Assembly: GCA_024223125.1 (NCBI GenBank)
Contig: JAAEOP010000253.1
Span: forward strand, 1-14,714
Origin: Chloroflexota bacterium
GTDB taxonomy: Bacteria; Chloroflexota; Anaerolineae; Promineifilales; Promineifilaceae
Length of the DNA: 14,714 bases
Direction of reading: 5' to 3'
The position numbers and the translations under genes are program-made. Of the stretch, positions 14,320-14,714 are shown in pieces; within the stretch, counting starts at the first letter, position 1; each line of letters starts with the position of its first letter. The notes beneath the pieces were generated by a model. The model had not been told where the DNA came from, searched no databases, and was given only the letters and a program-made list of their open reading frames with translations.

Positions 14320-14526
14320 AAGATGTAAGAACTTGCAGGACAGCGAGCTCGTGGCTAACAATAATTGTAGCGGACGGGCGAGACTGGGGCCGATTCGCCA
14401 TTTGAGTTAGTGGTAGTTGAAGGTATCACGCCCGCAAAAAATCTTGGCTTTTCTTGCCCACCGCTATGCAAAACATTGGGCAGACAGAACGGATAGGATA
14501 ATGAGGTTTTAAAACAATTGTCACAG

Positions 14527-14714
14527 ATGGATAACGTGGACATCTCTCAAATCAACGATTACCTTTTTATCAGTTCAGAACCTCAAGACAAAGATGTAGA
14601 GGCGATAATTGAGCGTAATATAAGACTTGTCATTTCCATGATCGGAAATCATCGTCCACCGACAGTCTTTGCCCAAGAGCCGCTTCGTCTATTATGGTTA
14701 CAAACCTATGACAC
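14527..14714 (+). CDS. Dual-specificity/tyrosine phosphatase-like protein, N-terminal part only
   Basis: An open frame of 62 complete codons from ATG 14527 runs off the window end. The pattern DISQINDYLFISSEPQ, then EAIIERNIRLVISMIG and LLWLQTYD, is the usual N-terminal half of dual-specificity phosphatases: a 'lyiss' strand, a 'gi..vi.l' strand, and a strand leading to the general-acid Asp (D62). The catalytic HCxxGxxR loop would lie beyond the window, so activity cannot be judged. A TTG at 14518, 11 nt after GAGG (14503-14506), is an alternative start. The 14320-14526 spacer holds the right 13-bp inverted repeat and no gene I can support. Confidence 0.68.
   Translation, partial: MDNVDISQINDYLFISSEPQDKDVEAIIERNIRLVISMIGNHRPPTVFAQEPLRLLWLQTYD

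Larger units (their letters stand above)
13639..14363. repeat. 13-bp perfect inverted repeats flanking the macro-domain gene
   Basis: TATTGTTAGCCAC at 13639-13651 and its exact complement GTGGCTAACAATA at 14351-14363 lie on either side of the macro-domain gene, the first only 3 nt after the hflX stop. In a region of this size a perfect 13-mer pair is not expected by chance. The enclosed DNA has no ACGGCCGT or CGGCCG palindrome, unlike the rest of the window. This could mark an inserted cassette, though no integrase, transposase or target duplication is visible. Confidence 0.55.

Noticed and set aside
14351..14412. Possible integron attC site: CTAAC (14355-14359) and GTTAG (14406-14410), about 60 bp apart, with inner GGCGA/TCGCC
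   Set aside because: The unpaired stretches are very unequal (17 nt against 6 nt), the outer boxes do not fit RYYYAAC/GTTRRRY well, and there is no integrase or cassette array. A fold of the bottom strand with an attC model would decide.

Overview
The window looks like a stretch of chromosome from a free-living bacterium, most likely a member of the Chloroflexota (Anaerolineae/Ardenticatenia-like). This placement is an inference from three things: the gene families present (TrmFO, HflX, MuiA-type DUF4139 protein, stand-alone Lrp ligand-binding domain, twin-FtsX permease, the 'SPANSFGFMDGG' macro-domain family), a GC content near 50 %, and spacers packed with short repeats. No phage, plasmid, CRISPR, rRNA or tRNA feature was seen. 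The most pervasive DNA-level signature is the palindrome ACGGCCGT. I count at least 26 exact copies between 453 and 13117, in coding DNA of both strands and in all three reading frames, where about 0.2 would be expected by chance. It behaves like the HIP1 palindrome of cyanobacteria.

Layout. 38-1054 (+): moaA, the GTP 3',8-cyclase of molybdenum-cofactor synthesis. 1065-1158: an imperfect inverted repeat. 1220-3035 (+): a two-gene ABC-2 exporter (ATPase and permease, 8-nt overlap). 3054-7236 (-): a convergent block read leftward, consisting of a small Lrp/AsnC ligand-binding (RAM) protein, a RimJ/RimL-like acetyltransferase, a LolD/MacB-type ATPase and its 803-residue twin-FtsX permease. REP-like palindromes and heptamer repeats fill its spacers. 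7453-7881 (+): a small HD-domain protein resembling (p)ppGpp hydrolases. 8013-9380 (+): trmFO. A long inverted repeat at the trmFO/kinase junction contains the trmFO stop codon. 9431-10648 (+): a soluble orphan histidine kinase, overlapping a MuiA/DUF4139 protein (10648-12249). 12257-12317: a near-perfect 22-bp hairpin followed by T7. 12329-13636 (+): hflX, which appears to start at a rare AUU codon. 13693-14319 (+): a macro-domain gene whose natural 5' end carries an in-frame TAG. 14527-14714 (+): the start of a dual-specificity-phosphatase-like gene that runs off the window.

The genes are mostly housekeeping or stress functions (cofactor synthesis, tRNA modification, ribosome rescue, alarmone turnover, export) and do not form one pathway. 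Clear co-transcribed pairs are the ABC-2 pair, the LolD/FtsX pair and the kinase/MuiA pair. I did not find a convincing new multi-gene system. The best leads are the AUU start of hflX behind a terminator-like hairpin, the ACGGCCGT palindrome, the heptamer-period spacer repeats, and the macro-domain gene: it has a nonsense codon, sits between 13-bp inverted repeats and lies in a stretch free of the palindrome.
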